Positions 23,473 through 34,837 of a stretch of DNA of 64,000 nucleotides are shown piece after piece. This stretch comes from Pezicula radicicola. Taxonomy: Eukaryota > Ascomycota > Leotiomycetes > Helotiales > Dermateaceae. The stretch lies in contig PDUO01000004.1 in the NCBI GenBank assembly GCA_003008705.1, positions 682,001-746,000 of the forward strand, given 5' to 3'. Both the position numbers and the translations under genes were made by a program. The notes beneath the pieces were generated by a model that did no database searches, was not told where the DNA came from, and saw only the letters and a program-made list of their open reading frames with translations. Position 1 is the first letter of the stretch. Each line of letters begins with the position of its first letter.

Positions 23473-24064
23473 GTAATCGAATTCCTCATCACAGGGCAAA
23501 CTTTCTTTCTACGTATCGAATTTCGGGGAAGGCACAGATCTCGCTTAAATGAAGTCGGAATGGTTCAACATAACACCGAGTTGGGAAGCAATACATGCAA
23601 CTAAGGTGGGATATAACTCTGTTTATCACAGTAGGATGCTCACTGTTCCACACAAGAATTTTGATGGCGGTGGGTCTTACTTTTCCTTCTACCTAGCAGT
23701 TAAAACGCCATCCCAATGAATATAAATTACCTACAAACCATTTCCAAAAGGACGTCCAGATTAAAGTCTTGACTATGCCAAAAATTACTGCTGATGTTTT
23801 CGCAGCGTCAAAACCAGAAACCAGACTTCGAAATTGGACCCCTAAACACAACTCAGGCAGCAATTAATAGAGCCCAAAATAAGACTCCTAACGTTAGATA
23901 TCGTGACCTCGTCCAATCCCTGAACAAAACTTATTCCACAGTTAATAGAAAGGCTGGCGATCATGATTCTGGCTGGCGGATTGTCCTTGGCTACACTAGT
24001 TAGGAGATGGAGCTCAATGTGAAGACTTGCTTTGATGTGGCGCATAATAGTGTCAAGGTTAATT
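23473..24064. other. Start of AT-rich accessory segment
   Basis: No supported gene. A short plus-strand frame at 23794-24003 has no recognised relatives and may be part of the decayed element to its right. Confidence 0.4.
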
Positions 24065-24960
24065 CTAGGGTTGAAAGCTCTGGTAGTGGTAATTATGGTA
24101 TTGCTGAGTTTGATGACTACGGTGACTTTGAAATCGATAGTCCTGGCGGCTTCGTTGATCTTGGGCAGAATAACATTTACTTTGATTGAAAGCTTGGAGC
24201 TCTGCTCTGATTGCTTGCTCTAGTAGGTTTTGCGTTACCAATTCCTGAAGAAACTGGACTTGCTCGTCTAGCTCAATTTTGGCCCGTACGCACTTCTTTT
24301 CCTCAATGATCGCGATTGTGTTCTCTGCTAGAAGGCTGACCTTGCGCAGAGAGTCTACATCTGTCGGATTTTGTCTCATCCCCAACAAGCTTCTCCGCTG
24401 CACCTAGTTGGCTTAAGATTGCACAAGCTCGTTGATGATATTCGGCAATTGATTCATCTCCCCCTTACTTGAAGTGATCGATTTATTCTTGTATTTGAGA
24501 TAAAGATAGTAATAAAGTCATCCATTTAGCTTTGAGTTGCTGACTCATAGTCCTCAAAGAAAGTTGCAAATCGGTAGTTGCTTGCAATCCATTCCTGGGA
24601 ATAGTCGATGAACTTCAAGTCAACAATCTGGAAGAAGAGATCTGGAGAAATGGGATCAAATCCCGCCATCTTGAAGTCCCAACGAGCTCTCTTTAATAAC
24701 AACTGTGCAGTCTGCCCATCCTGGCCATTGAAGAAACCTGCAATCTTCATCCTAAGTCGACTGATATCTGGTTGTGTCTTGTACGCTGCCATGTTTTTGT
24801 TGGTGAAGGGAGTGCTTCGCAGGATATTCTGAATTGTACGCAAGGATTTGTGACAGACCTTGGTAAATGAGTAAAATTGAGCGGAGGTATATCTTGAACG
24901 GTCGTACAAATAGTTATAAAACGACTTCTGATCATGATGATAGGAACCTTGAGATCATAG
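24065..24960 (-). pseudogene. Retrotransposon gag-like remnant
   Basis: Two minus-strand open segments (24526 to about 24960, and 24065-24403) plus a short peptide between them in another frame resemble the capsid-like region of an LTR element. The first segment is coherent and protein-like: FYSFTKVCHKSLRTIQNIL, then MKIAGFFNGQDGQTAQLLLK and FFQIVDLKFIDYSQEWIASN. The peptide between them, ESIAEYHQRACAILSQLGA (near 24425-24460), has the layout typical of gag helices. Frameshifts and stops separate the pieces, so no intact protein can be made. No reverse transcriptase or clear LTR was found. The family call is inference from general resemblance. Confidence 0.4.
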
Positions 24961-26052
24961 AAAGCAACACGAATACACTCTTAGCCCCAATAATCTGGGA
25001 CTACGCTATGAGTACTCTGTTCATTGGAAGTCTGAATCCGAAGTCGTATTTGAAAACTGCAAAGGCGCCGAACAAAGACTCAAACACTGGTAAGGTAGGA
25101 AAATGTAATATGCAAAGAGCGTAAGAGATTTGCACTTAGACGGGTGAATAATTAATCTTATATATAAATATCCCTGTAGTGAATCTGAGTCACTGCGTCT
25201 ATTCTGTGCTAAATCAGAGTTGTCTAACCTGTAATTTTCGAAGAGCAATATTGAGTTCTACAATAAATATCCCTAATAAAGAAAGATCACTAGTTTTTAA
25301 ACACTTGTAAAGTATGATAAGGGCTCTGACTTCCAGTGTTCAAATTTAGCCAGAATAAAATCCTGACTTACTATACTAACTCGTCGTACGTAAATAAATG
25401 ACATGGTCAAGAGACCTAAAAGCTCAGTTTGTCTTATATGCTTAAATCCAAAATGGATTGCTGATCATTGTTAAGCTTTAACGGGTAAATCGGGCTTACA
25501 GGAATATGTCTTCGTTGTGAAGTAAAGCCAGGTATTTCCATTCAGTTCTACTCAAGTTCATAGTCACGCGTCGCTTATAAGCGAACACATGTCGGTCAAA
25601 ATAGTCTAAAATTTAGCGCCATTATACAATCGCGATCCATCGCGAAAGATCCTCATTGCTCCAAATATATCTGGTGAGCCTTACTCAGCAATAATTGGAG
25701 GCAGAAACACTAGCGGTGGTCCCTTTAGGAGAGAGGAAGCCGAACAAACCACTCCTCACGCGACTCCCACTCCTCTGGCTGAACACTCTCCCTAGCAAAG
25801 ACGCGATCGTAGTCTCGTAGATACTTATACCCACAATTACCAAAGCTCCCTCATTTTTCAGACAAAGCACGATCCTACACAACAAGCCAACGGCAGCAGA
25901 CAGACTTCCGGATATCGAAACCAAGACAGAAGCGCGTCGCCAGCAACAAACCATACCCATTAATTGACGCGATTGCGAAGATCGGTCAAGAACTTATCCT
26001 AAGACAATATCCAAACCTTCAAAGCAGCCAAAATTACATCGCACATAACACC
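24961..26052. other. AT-rich gene-free stretch
   Basis: About 1.1 kb with abundant TpA and no supported coding sequence. It holds the promoter of the cysteine-rich gene at 26053 and probably decayed repeat DNA. Confidence 0.45.
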
Positions 26053-27250
26053 ATGGCTTGTCCTCCACTACGCTCCCCAGCACTGTCCAACCCACCGAAT
26101 CGTCCTGAACAAGGGTCCGACGATCAAGGCATTGAAGAGATGATCCACCAGGAGATCCACCGGGATACTCAACGGGATATTCAACGACAATTCATAGAAA
26201 GAGAACAAGAATTTGCTTTGTGGCGTAGATATCGGGAGCGGGAAACTGCAATCAAGGCACAACTCCACAAAGTCACCCTTGCCAAGCACTTCGACGCTCA
26301 AGCAGCTGGTATGGAAAGACTACGAAAAGAGGAAGGAATTGGACCTCGGATGCAAACAGATGAGTTTCAAGAGGCTGGACCCAATCCCGGACATGATATT
26401 GCTCGTAGCAGAATGATCAGTGACATGCTCCAAAGAAGTGTTCCGAACAAGGATCCACAGCAACCCCGAGTCCCCCAACCGATCCCAGATTACAAAGATC
26501 TCGCTATCGCGAAGCTCAAGAGCGCTAGTTCTAAGACGTGCGATTTCTGTAAGTACGGAACCACCTTCGGTCTTAACAAACCAGACTTGTACCTACCTAA
26601 AGAAGCATCATGTCGCTCTTATTGCTGGAAATGCAGGTTCCACTTAAAAATCGATGAAAACATACGAATACATCCACTTGATGAAAGCTTGCCAGCACGA
26701 CCAACTCTTCCACCAATGATAATCTTACAAGGAGGAATAGAACGAAACATCGCACAATTTCAGCCACCACAATTTTGCCCAGGCTGCCCCTGGGGTCAGA
26801 TCGATGTTACGAAGGCTAAGATCTGTGATGGTTGTCGGGAAGGAAGGATTAAGGTCATCAAACACTCTCGACACAACTGTGTTTCTCTAAACGAAATCCC
26901 CAATGCTAATGCCTCGAGAGAGTGTATGGTATGTACCAACTATGCGCTTGAAGGATGTACAGAGTGCCCACTGCATCTCTGCGAAGCCTGTTCGACTTTT
27001 ATGCGATACCATTGTCAGTATTTTTAATCCTCCATGTACATTGACGTTGTTGACCATTATCACAGGCAAAGGCAGCATCACCTTCTTAATCTATCACTTG
27101 AGGCAAACCCATATCCGAAATGATGTAAGCTTTTATAATCCGTAAATCTGTGTCCTACTAACGCGCCCTGAGGCATTCTTGCTGCGGGATGATGGTGGTG
27201 GATGGAAATTTCCAGAGGGAAGTGAGACACCTGGAAACTATCGAACTTGA
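26053..27250 (+). CDS. Lineage-specific CxxC-rich (zinc-ribbon-like) protein
   Basis: Three exons (26053-27013, 27066-27124, 27173-27250) give 365 aa. The start context ACCATGG is strong. Intron 2 (48 nt) has a GTAAGC donor and a perfect TACTAAC branch site. Intron 1 has a weaker GTCAGT donor, so an unspliced end at 27027 is possible. Residues about 30-85 form a charged, Arg/Glu/Gln-rich helix, probably a coiled coil (IHRDTQRDIQRQFIEREQEF). From residue about 165 come seven CxxC pairs: CDFC, CWKC, CPGC, CDGC, CMVC, CTEC and CEAC. They suggest three or more zinc-binding knuckles. I do not recognise the family. Nucleic-acid or protein binding would be typical of such motifs but is not shown. 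The gene sits in AT-rich DNA beside a retroelement remnant, as is common for fast-evolving fungal genes. Confidence 0.65.
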
Positions 27251-28475
27251 AGTATATGAACCAACTCCAATCATCAGTAGAGCGAAGTTGTGAGTGTGCA
27301 TCTCGAAAACCATGAGTCGGTGTCAGAATCTAACTAGGTGTTTCACAGCGTCCAGATTCAGATGTTCCCATCGCGAGAACGCTCTCCATACTAAACCCAA
27401 AGGGACTTTGACTCATTATCTCAACAGCATAGATGAGCCAGAAATAAATGTGTCTTGATTATCGTAGAATAGTTTCATTCCCCAACTTTCTTTACTTGTT
27501 CTCTGAGAAACAGATGAGATGTAGAGAGAGCAATGACGGTGGAGTCGAACGGGGAAGGCCCATATGGAGATATCAATAGAAACTAGAATATCTTCCGTGG
27601 AATTCGACACCGCAACGTGATTGCCTCGACTAACTGAATCTCTTTTTACGCAGTATTACTTTGCACTCAACTAAAACTTGTGAGAAGAAACTACAGGAAC
27701 TAAAACAGTGTAAACCTAGGAATTGCAGAAAAGACGCAATGATTTTAAAGAAAATCTAGCTATAGTATCATCGTAAAAAGCTTACGAAGAGAGTGGTGTG
27801 AATTCAATCAATTACAGAGCCATGTTTTGGTTGAGAGGGTGTGTTGTTATGAAGGTTGTTCCTAGACGAAAAGGTGTGTGTTGAATAAGGGTGTGCCGCG
27901 AGAGATTGACCAAATGAGTGATGTGTCTCGAGACCAAGGTGTCGCGAGGTGAGTCGAGCGTAGCGTCTGGCCTCGTGCAATTTGCGTGCACTTTGCTGCT
28001 GGAAGGTGCATTGCGCGAGATGCTGCGACTGTCCTTCGCCAAGTGATTAGCGATCGTTTGGCAATATCCGCTTAGTAAAAAAAGGGGGGGGGACTAGTGT
28101 CATGCTAGTTCTTAGCGGTCCTTAGTGTCGGATTCCAAAAAATTTCCCGCTTTCATCTCCGCACTTCACTTGGCCCGTTCTGCTTGTGCCATAAAATAGA
28201 GCAACATGATCCTTGAAAAAAGTAATGTCTTCAGCAAGATTCTTGCCCACTGTTAAAAGTAAGACTTTAATGGAATGCTGCCGTCAACTTTCCAAGCCAT
28301 ACGCTGCACGAGTGAAAGCCACCTTCACCCTTCGACACAAGATTAATTTGTAGTGTGTCGACACTCCGAATGTACCACTTTTGCGCTTGAATTTGGTTTG
28401 GTGAGACTAGGAGAAGACTGTGCTCTCCGCATTTTAACATACTCTTCTACAATTAAAATTATCCTGCAGGCTTTC
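27251..28475. other. Gene-free stretch
   Basis: About 1.2 kb with no supported gene. It has an A-run followed directly by a G-run near 28077-28093. The area 28100-28475 has only short frames and includes the 3' flank of the minus-strand membrane-protein gene. Confidence 0.45.
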
Positions 28476-29323
28476 TTAAGTCGATTGCTCCGTTGCACCA
28501 GCATTCTTGTCATGAACTTGTTCTCCATCAAATCTCCCTCGGCTTGCCTTCGACAGTTTCCTGTCTTGAAAACATGCTGATACAATTAAACTCGTTACAG
28601 CCATGTCAATCAAGAACATCGGTATCAAGTTCCATTTCCAACCTTCCATAACCCTCACCCAATGTCGAAGGTAACTTCTATCCGTCTCACTGGTTATAGG
28701 CAATGCAAGCATAGCTTTCGTCCATGTTTCTGGAGTCCAATGGTTCTTGGGATATGCGTGACTTTGTACCTGTGATGCGACGGCTGGATCGATTTTGTGG
28801 CCTTTGGTTTGATTTGTGAGGGTAAAAGTATAGGCCAGAGCCGCAGTCGTCAATAAGAAGCTCAGAACTGAAAGTATCGTATATGCCAGAAATAGCTTCG
28901 AAGGCTTGGTTGAGCCCTACATTCTTGTCAGCGTTACTCAATTTCAAGACAAAGCACGAGCCATAAAGCACTGACATTTCGTGCTCGTCGTCTCTGTAGC
29001 CAAAGAACGATAAATCCACCGAAGCATATGGCTACTAGGCAAGTACCAGCAGCCCCATTGCTCGTATGGCCTTGATCGGCCAACAACCCCTTAGGTTTTG
29101 CATTGAGTAGGAAAGTTTCGCCATTGAAGTCAAAAGGATATTGGTTTGCGCCGCTGCGATGTAGAAAACCAACCATGCTACTGATTAATGCTAATTCGAT
29201 CGCAGAATCAACCAATAGCACAAGAAGTGCGATGACGAGCGGCAATAAATCCATATTCGAAGCCGTACTGAAAAGATTCGGGACAATTCGGTACTCTTGA
29301 GACACAAAGAAATTTTGACGCAT
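28476..29323 (-). CDS. Four-helix membrane protein of unknown function
   Basis: Two exons (28976-29323, 28476-28916) give 262 aa. The intron is 59 nt with a GTCAGT donor and an ACGCTGAC branch-like site. Splicing continues the frame from RRRARN into GSTKPSKLF and a new helix. Four hydrophobic segments are visible: LLPLVIALLVLLVDSAIELA (about 27-46), GTCLVAICFGGFIVLWL (about 93-109), LFLAYTILSVLSFLLTTAAL (about 122-141) and LIPMFLIDMAVTSLIVSACF (about 213-232). A soluble loop of roughly 65 residues lies between helices 3 and 4. The layout resembles fungal orphan four-helix proteins. No motif reveals a function. It is flanked by AT-rich DNA on its left and right. Confidence 0.6.
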
Positions 29324-31737
29324 TATGAAAGAGGTACGATGAAAGGGAAGGAGACTTTTATTACATTTAAATGAGCTGACTTCTCAAGGTCGAGGGTCGT
29401 AATCTTACTATATCACGACGGCGATCTTTATACGCTATAGTACAGCTGAAGTGGTGCACAGTAAGCACGACTAGGCTTGGCAAGCCATACACCATAATAC
29501 CCAATAGTAAGCAACCTAAGGCCACCCAAAAAAGTAAGATTTTGACCCCAAAATCGCACCGCCATGAGAAAACCTTTGCTAACGAATTCGTGGCGGGAGC
29601 CGTAAGGTTGTAAGAATGGAGCGATAATGTGACCTAACGAGTCTGGAGGGCCCGTTGGCGAGCCAACTCACCGCAGCACAGGTACAGTAAGGCTGATGTG
29701 GTTGAAGCTGAAAATATCCACATTTCCAAGCAAAAGATCTATAGTTGTTGAAACAACCTGCCATTCCTAATTTACGTCCCCAAAATGTTTCTACTTTCCA
29801 GTGGCAATCTGGACTCCCAGCCCCCAAATATTCTTGGTACTAAGCAAGAAGGGTGCACTCGGCACTTTCGCTTTGGAGGCGAGTTCATTCGCCAGTCTTA
29901 CGAGATGGTTCGATACGACCATAAATATTACTTTTAAGCCTTCCAGGTGTGTTGTCCAGCTGTCAAACAAGCATGTGAACATTCCCCATATAGGTCAATA
30001 ACATCGTGTGACTACTGTACAGTAGAAGGGTTTGCCATACTTTAAAAGACCGACATCCTATTTTGTTTAAAGTTAATAACGATACATATAATTCGCCCTA
30101 ACTTACAACCAATGCTTTTCAACCTATTGCCTTTTGTACCTACTTCTAGTATAGAAGTAAAAGCGCCCAGAGATTCTTTGTTTATTCTGCTGTAAAGTTG
30201 CAGCTGTTCGCGGCCTCTTATTAGGAAATCGAGCCTGTGGTAATTTAACAGGAATTTTTTATTTCAACTTAATGAATAGCGTTAAGCAATTAAAGAGCAG
30301 TCCCATAGCTTTTCATGGTATACAAAAAAGTCCAACAACAAAGTTGTGACCCCAAAGTGATATTTGACGATCAGTATTGATGGTTTTGAGATAGACTAAA
30401 TGATAACTGGACGGGAGATCAGTCTTTTTTGTTCTCGTTTACCTTAGATCAAGTAGATCAAGTTAATAAGTTTGGGGGTGCACTGGTACTCGATGCCTTA
30501 AACTCCAAAGTTGATCCTAAGTAGAAATTCAAGCTAAGTATACTACAAGCCATAGCAACAGCTCTTAAATATCAAAAGCTATACGGAGATTCCGGTCAAA
30601 AGTCGTGCGAATACAGGCTTCGTAGCCTATAGCTACAGCGTCCACTAATAGGCGAATAGCTACTCTCGTTATAGGGGATTTATAGCGCTTAGACGCTAAA
30701 AGCGGGATATTATAGGGCCTTTAAGCGAAACTCTACTAGGGGCAGCTGGCAGGGCAACTATAGTACTTAATCACTAAGCGGTCGATCCATACAGGCTCCT
30801 TAGGCGGTAATCTATAGGCTCTAAGCCCTAAGCTATAGGCTTCATACCCTGTATTCTCTCCGTACACAACAAAAGTTTCTAATGCCCCAGTAGAGGGCCA
30901 TTTTTTTTGGTTCGAAATATAGAGTTCTTCGCAACACGTAACAATATATCCTTTTTTACAAAGGTTGTCACCTTTACTATTGCAGCAGCTGAAGACGTCC
31001 ACACATATATAAACAAAGCGCTAGCCCTTAGGTGACATTGACTACTAGAGTCATAGCAACAACCATCGCTCGGTAGCAGCGGCATCTGTGTCTAGCCACT
31101 TAATTTAAAGTGATGGTCAATGTGTAAGACCAGGGTTCTGATCAAATCTAAACTGCTTAATAATCACTAGGAAAGACCAATACTATAACTTCAGTTCAAA
31201 AGCCTTAGAGATCTGCATATAAAAATATAGGCTACTTTATAGATTTCCCTGCTAGACCTCTGAGGTCTGCAAAATTTCCAAGGGCTGTAAGATCAGTCCC
31301 ACAAACGTGTTAACTCGGTTCCCCCTATTCCGTCCAATACATCACTATCACGTGTCGAGAGCATGTAACCGATTGGTGCAAAAGAAGTGCTTCAGAATCA
31401 CTATCTCCGATCCACTCTTGAGCATGAAAACGGCTGCTCGCTACATCTCATGGGCCCTCTTTTCAATCGTTGGAGATGTTCCTTATTGGCGAAAAGGGTT
31501 GCGGCTCCATATGCCGCGCTGCCGCGTTATCCGTCATCGGAGTCATACCGAAACTCGTGCTGTAAGGCGCGGTTAATATTCCCAATTACAAATTCTGGAC
31601 GTGTTGATACCTGTGTTTCTTTCACCGTTGGAAGCACGATGCATATATACATACAACTTGTTGACCTTTGTTAAACTTCAACAACTGAACTCCTGCGCCA
31701 GAGTTGAGCTTGTTCAACCCTTCTCGCCGTCGCTTAA
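29324..31737. other. AT-rich, TpA-rich gene-free island
   Basis: About 2.4 kb without a supported gene. From about 30100 to 31260 the sequence is dominated by TA-containing words (CTATAG, TTAAGC, CTAAGC), as left by RIP on duplicated DNA. A small perfect hairpin GTTGGC-GA-GCCAAC lies near 29653. The right end should hold the promoter of the transporter gene at 31738. Confidence 0.5.
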
Positions 31738-33376
31738 ATGGACCCAGTATCAGACCTGACGGTCAATCCTCACAATGACAATGACAACGCCCTTGATAAT
31801 GACAACGAGAAGAAGGATTTGAAAGCTATGGGGAACGAAGGTGCCGAGGAGAATGATGCAGAGAATGATGCAGATAATGACTCTATCTCGACTACTCAGG
31901 AAGAGACAGCTCAGGAAGCTGTAGAGAAGATACCGAATGGTGGGGTTAAAGCATGGCTTCAAGTTCTAGGGTCCTTCATTCTATTCTTTAACTCATGGTT
32001 TGTAGACCCCTCCACTTCTTTGTATACTTTATCTATTCATCACATGTAACTAAACTGCCCCCTTTTCAACATCGCTAATATATAATTGTGCTGTAGGGGC
32101 ATAATTAACACATTTGGAGGCTACCAAACTTACTATGCTCTCAATCTGCCAGAGTCTCTCAGCAACATCTCATGGATAGGTAGCATCCAAGCCTTCCTAC
32201 TCTTACTAATCGGAATTGGAGCCGGCCCACTTTATGACGCTGGTTACTTTCGAGAACTACTAGTCTTCGGAAGTTTCATGGCTACCTTTGGCATGATGAT
32301 GACTTCAATTGGGACGCAATACTGGCATTTCATGCTCTCACAAGCCATCTGTGTTGGTATTGGTTGTGGATGCTTATTTGTCCCATCCGTTGCTATAGTT
32401 AGTCAGTGGTTCACAACTCGAAAGGCCTTTGCTACGGGTATTGCAGCGGCAGGAAGTTCACTAGGAGGAGTCATCTATCCCATCATCTTCCACAAGTTAC
32501 AACCAACTATCGGCTTCGGCTGGGCAACTCGCGTAATCGCATTCATCATGCTAGGACTTCTTTGCATCTCCACAGCCGTAATGCGAGTCCGTATCAAGCC
32601 GACTAGCACGCGAGCTCTGATAGATTGGTCCGCCTTTCACGAAGCTCCGTTCCTTCTTTTCAGCGGTGCTATGGTACGTATGAGGGAGCATTTTTCATCA
32701 TATTCGGGAGTATTTGAAGAGGAGTTCCTCTTGAGACATCCATTTTCAAGACGTTTTCTCTTGAGACATGTCTCGGGAGCAACAACTCCAAATCCCCTAC
32801 AGAAGAAGTAATTGCTAACTCACCCTTTACGGACAGTTCTTCGGCTTCGTGGGCCTCTATACACCATTCTTCTACATTCAATCCTACGCCTTGGATCATG
32901 GTGTTAATTCCAACCTCGACTTCTACCTATTGTCATTGTTGAACGTGGGATCTATCTTTGGAAGAGTTATCCCAAATCGAGTTGCTGATCATATTGGACC
33001 GCTTAACGTCATTATTCCGGGTACTTTGGTCACTTCTATTCTTGCTTTTTGCTGGATTGGGATAGCGAGCACGGCAGGTTTGATTGTCTTTGCACTCCTA
33101 TATGGCTTCTTCTCGGGCTGTTACGTTAGTATCCCTCCCACGGTATTGATGACTATCTCTCCTGATATTCGGGTGGTTGGCACAAGAATGGGAATGTGTT
33201 TCTCGATTGGTGGTTGTGGTTTGCTGATCGGTACTCCTATATCTGGATTACTGATAGCGAGATATGGATGGATAGCAGCTCAAGCATTCTCTGGGGCTTG
33301 TGTTCTCGCAGCTGGTGCTTTGATCGTGGGCTGTAGATTTTCAAGCGTAGGCATGGGTATAAAGAGTGTGGCATGA
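31738..33376 (+). CDS. MFS transporter, monocarboxylate (MCT) type
   Basis: Three exons (31738-31997, 32097-32673, 32837-33376) give 458 aa. The first 75 residues are acidic and Asn/Asp-rich, followed by GGVKAWLQVLGSFILFFNSW. That block matches the start of fungal MCT-family major facilitator carriers, as do GIINTFGGYQTYY and GSIQAFLLLLIG. About twelve hydrophobic helices are visible, with VGIGCGCLFVPSVAIVSQWF and ATGIAAAGSSLGG in helices 4-5. The second intron is unusually long (163 nt), carries a duplicated 12-mer and is open in frame for its first 138 nt. Substrates of this family in fungi include short monocarboxylates, riboflavin and secondary-metabolite-related compounds. The substrate here is not predictable. 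It converges on the NAD(P)-binding gene, only 71 bp away, and lies in the accessory island. Confidence 0.88.
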
Positions 33377-33447
33377 GAAGAGATCGATAAGCCATTTAAG
33401 CTATTAGATAATACGCCGTCTCATGACAACTCAGCCTCAAGGTCAAC

Positions 33448-34378
33448 CTATAACTCCTTCTTTCCAGCAACAGAATACAAAGCAGGGAACTTACCCACCC
33501 ACTGTGAATCCGCAGCCCCCTTCTCCGCCTCCTTTACTAACCACTTTAACGAATTAGTACTACTTTTTCTTCGAAAAACAAGTGTAAGAGCTAGGGAACA
33601 TGCCCTCAAAGTCGTGATAGTGTTTCAAGGACAAAAGAACAAAGAAATGGGTGGCTTACAAGAGCCACATCCATCTTGTCCATCTTAAAACCCCACCCAC
33701 CCTTCCCAACTTCACCCGCTTTCACCTCACCAGTTCCCTTCCCATCTGTCAAAAGGGCTACCCTCCATTGTGTCCACGGGACGTCTTTTCCTTCCTCTCT
33801 GAATACATCCGCGATTCCATGAATCGTCTTCCAAGCACCATGTGCTAGCGCCCATACAATACTAACTAAGAACCAACGTATGAAAGCGAAGCCGTCGCTA
33901 GGTTCATAAATGGATATTGTACTCATGGCTAAGATCCATGGTGGATTGGGTAGTGTACGGAGTTGAATAAGGAGGCGGTTATAGAAGTCTGGCAAGGGTC
34001 CTTTTTTAAGGACACTGTCGGGTCCTAAAACGGATATGATAGTATCTACCTTAGGAAGTAGTGGAAAGAGTGAAGTTGTATTATTGAGCTCTCCTTTTAC
34101 AACCTATTCGAAAAATGAGCTAATTATTTCCAGGAAACAAACGGATCCTAGCATACAGATCTAGGTGTATGGTGGAACATTGATTTTCATATGCTAAGAT
34201 GGGCTGATGTAGGGTAACTTGCCGTGATATTGGGGTGTTTTGTGAGATCTGTTGCCAATTTTGAAGGCGTTCTAACCCAAACTATAACATTGTGTCCTCG
34301 TTCCAGAGCAATTCGGATAGCCAATTGTCCTGTTGGCCCAGTCACTCCTAGCATAAGAATATTCTTTTTGTCTCCCAT
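33448..34378 (-). CDS. NAD(P)-binding Rossmann-fold protein (atypical SDR / NmrA-like)
   Basis: Three exons (34223-34378, 33660-34103, 33448-33543; 156, 444 and 96 nt) give 231 aa. The N-terminus has a beta-strand plus glycine-rich dinucleotide loop, NILMLGVTGPTGQLAIRIAL, with an Arg/Thr basic patch (VWVRTPSKL) that often favours NADP. Later blocks are also family-like: VDTIISVLGPDSV, ILAMSTISIYEPSDGF, DVPWTQWRVALLTDG and the C-terminal WLVKEAEKG..WVGKFPALYS. These are seen in fungal NAD(P)H-binding proteins of the NmrA-like / PF13460 type. Intron 1 begins with GC (ACG|GCAAGT), a rare GC-AG intron; with it, the frame joins HPNIT to VVKGEL perfectly. Intron 2 is GT-AG with acceptor AAAG|TGG. 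No SDR YxxxK catalytic pair is obvious, so it may be a reductase, an anthrone-type helper or a redox sensor. Confidence 0.8.
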
Positions 34379-34837
34379 GATTGATCTTCTCTAATCGAAT
34401 GAGCAAAGCAAACCTGTTGAAAGAAAGTCTAAAGAGTGAATGTGCTGAGACGATTATATAATTGAACATTGGTCGATTTGAAATGTAGCGTCGCTAAACG
34501 GACTCTCCGGACTTTATGAAATATCCATACCTAGAGACTAAGCCTCTATTCCTTATCATTCGTCTTTGGAACCCCGAACCTAATGTACTCCTAAGCAAAT
34601 CGGCCGAAACACGGAGCTACGTGAACTTGATCACGAAATGCCAGACAGATTCTAAATGCTTGATTTACATCGAAGCCAGCAAGTTTTGGTCGAACGTAAA
34701 GGTTTGCCGAAATTGAATATTAAGTATAATAAGATTTATTGCTAATTAGCGTGTTGTCGAGCTTAATATTTTTCAATCGATAACTTTGGGGGATTACTGA
34801 ATGGCGATATTCGAGTCCACCCACAAGAAATACGCTA
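34379..34837. other. Intergenic region between two minus-strand genes
   Basis: 459 bp separating the NAD(P)-binding gene's start from the caspase-like gene's stop. It should contain the former's promoter and the latter's 3' UTR. Nothing else was recognised. Confidence 0.45.

Noticed and set aside
24867..25124. Plus-strand 85-codon frame as a gene
   Set aside because: Overlaps the gag-like remnant on the other strand, with no domain or splice support.
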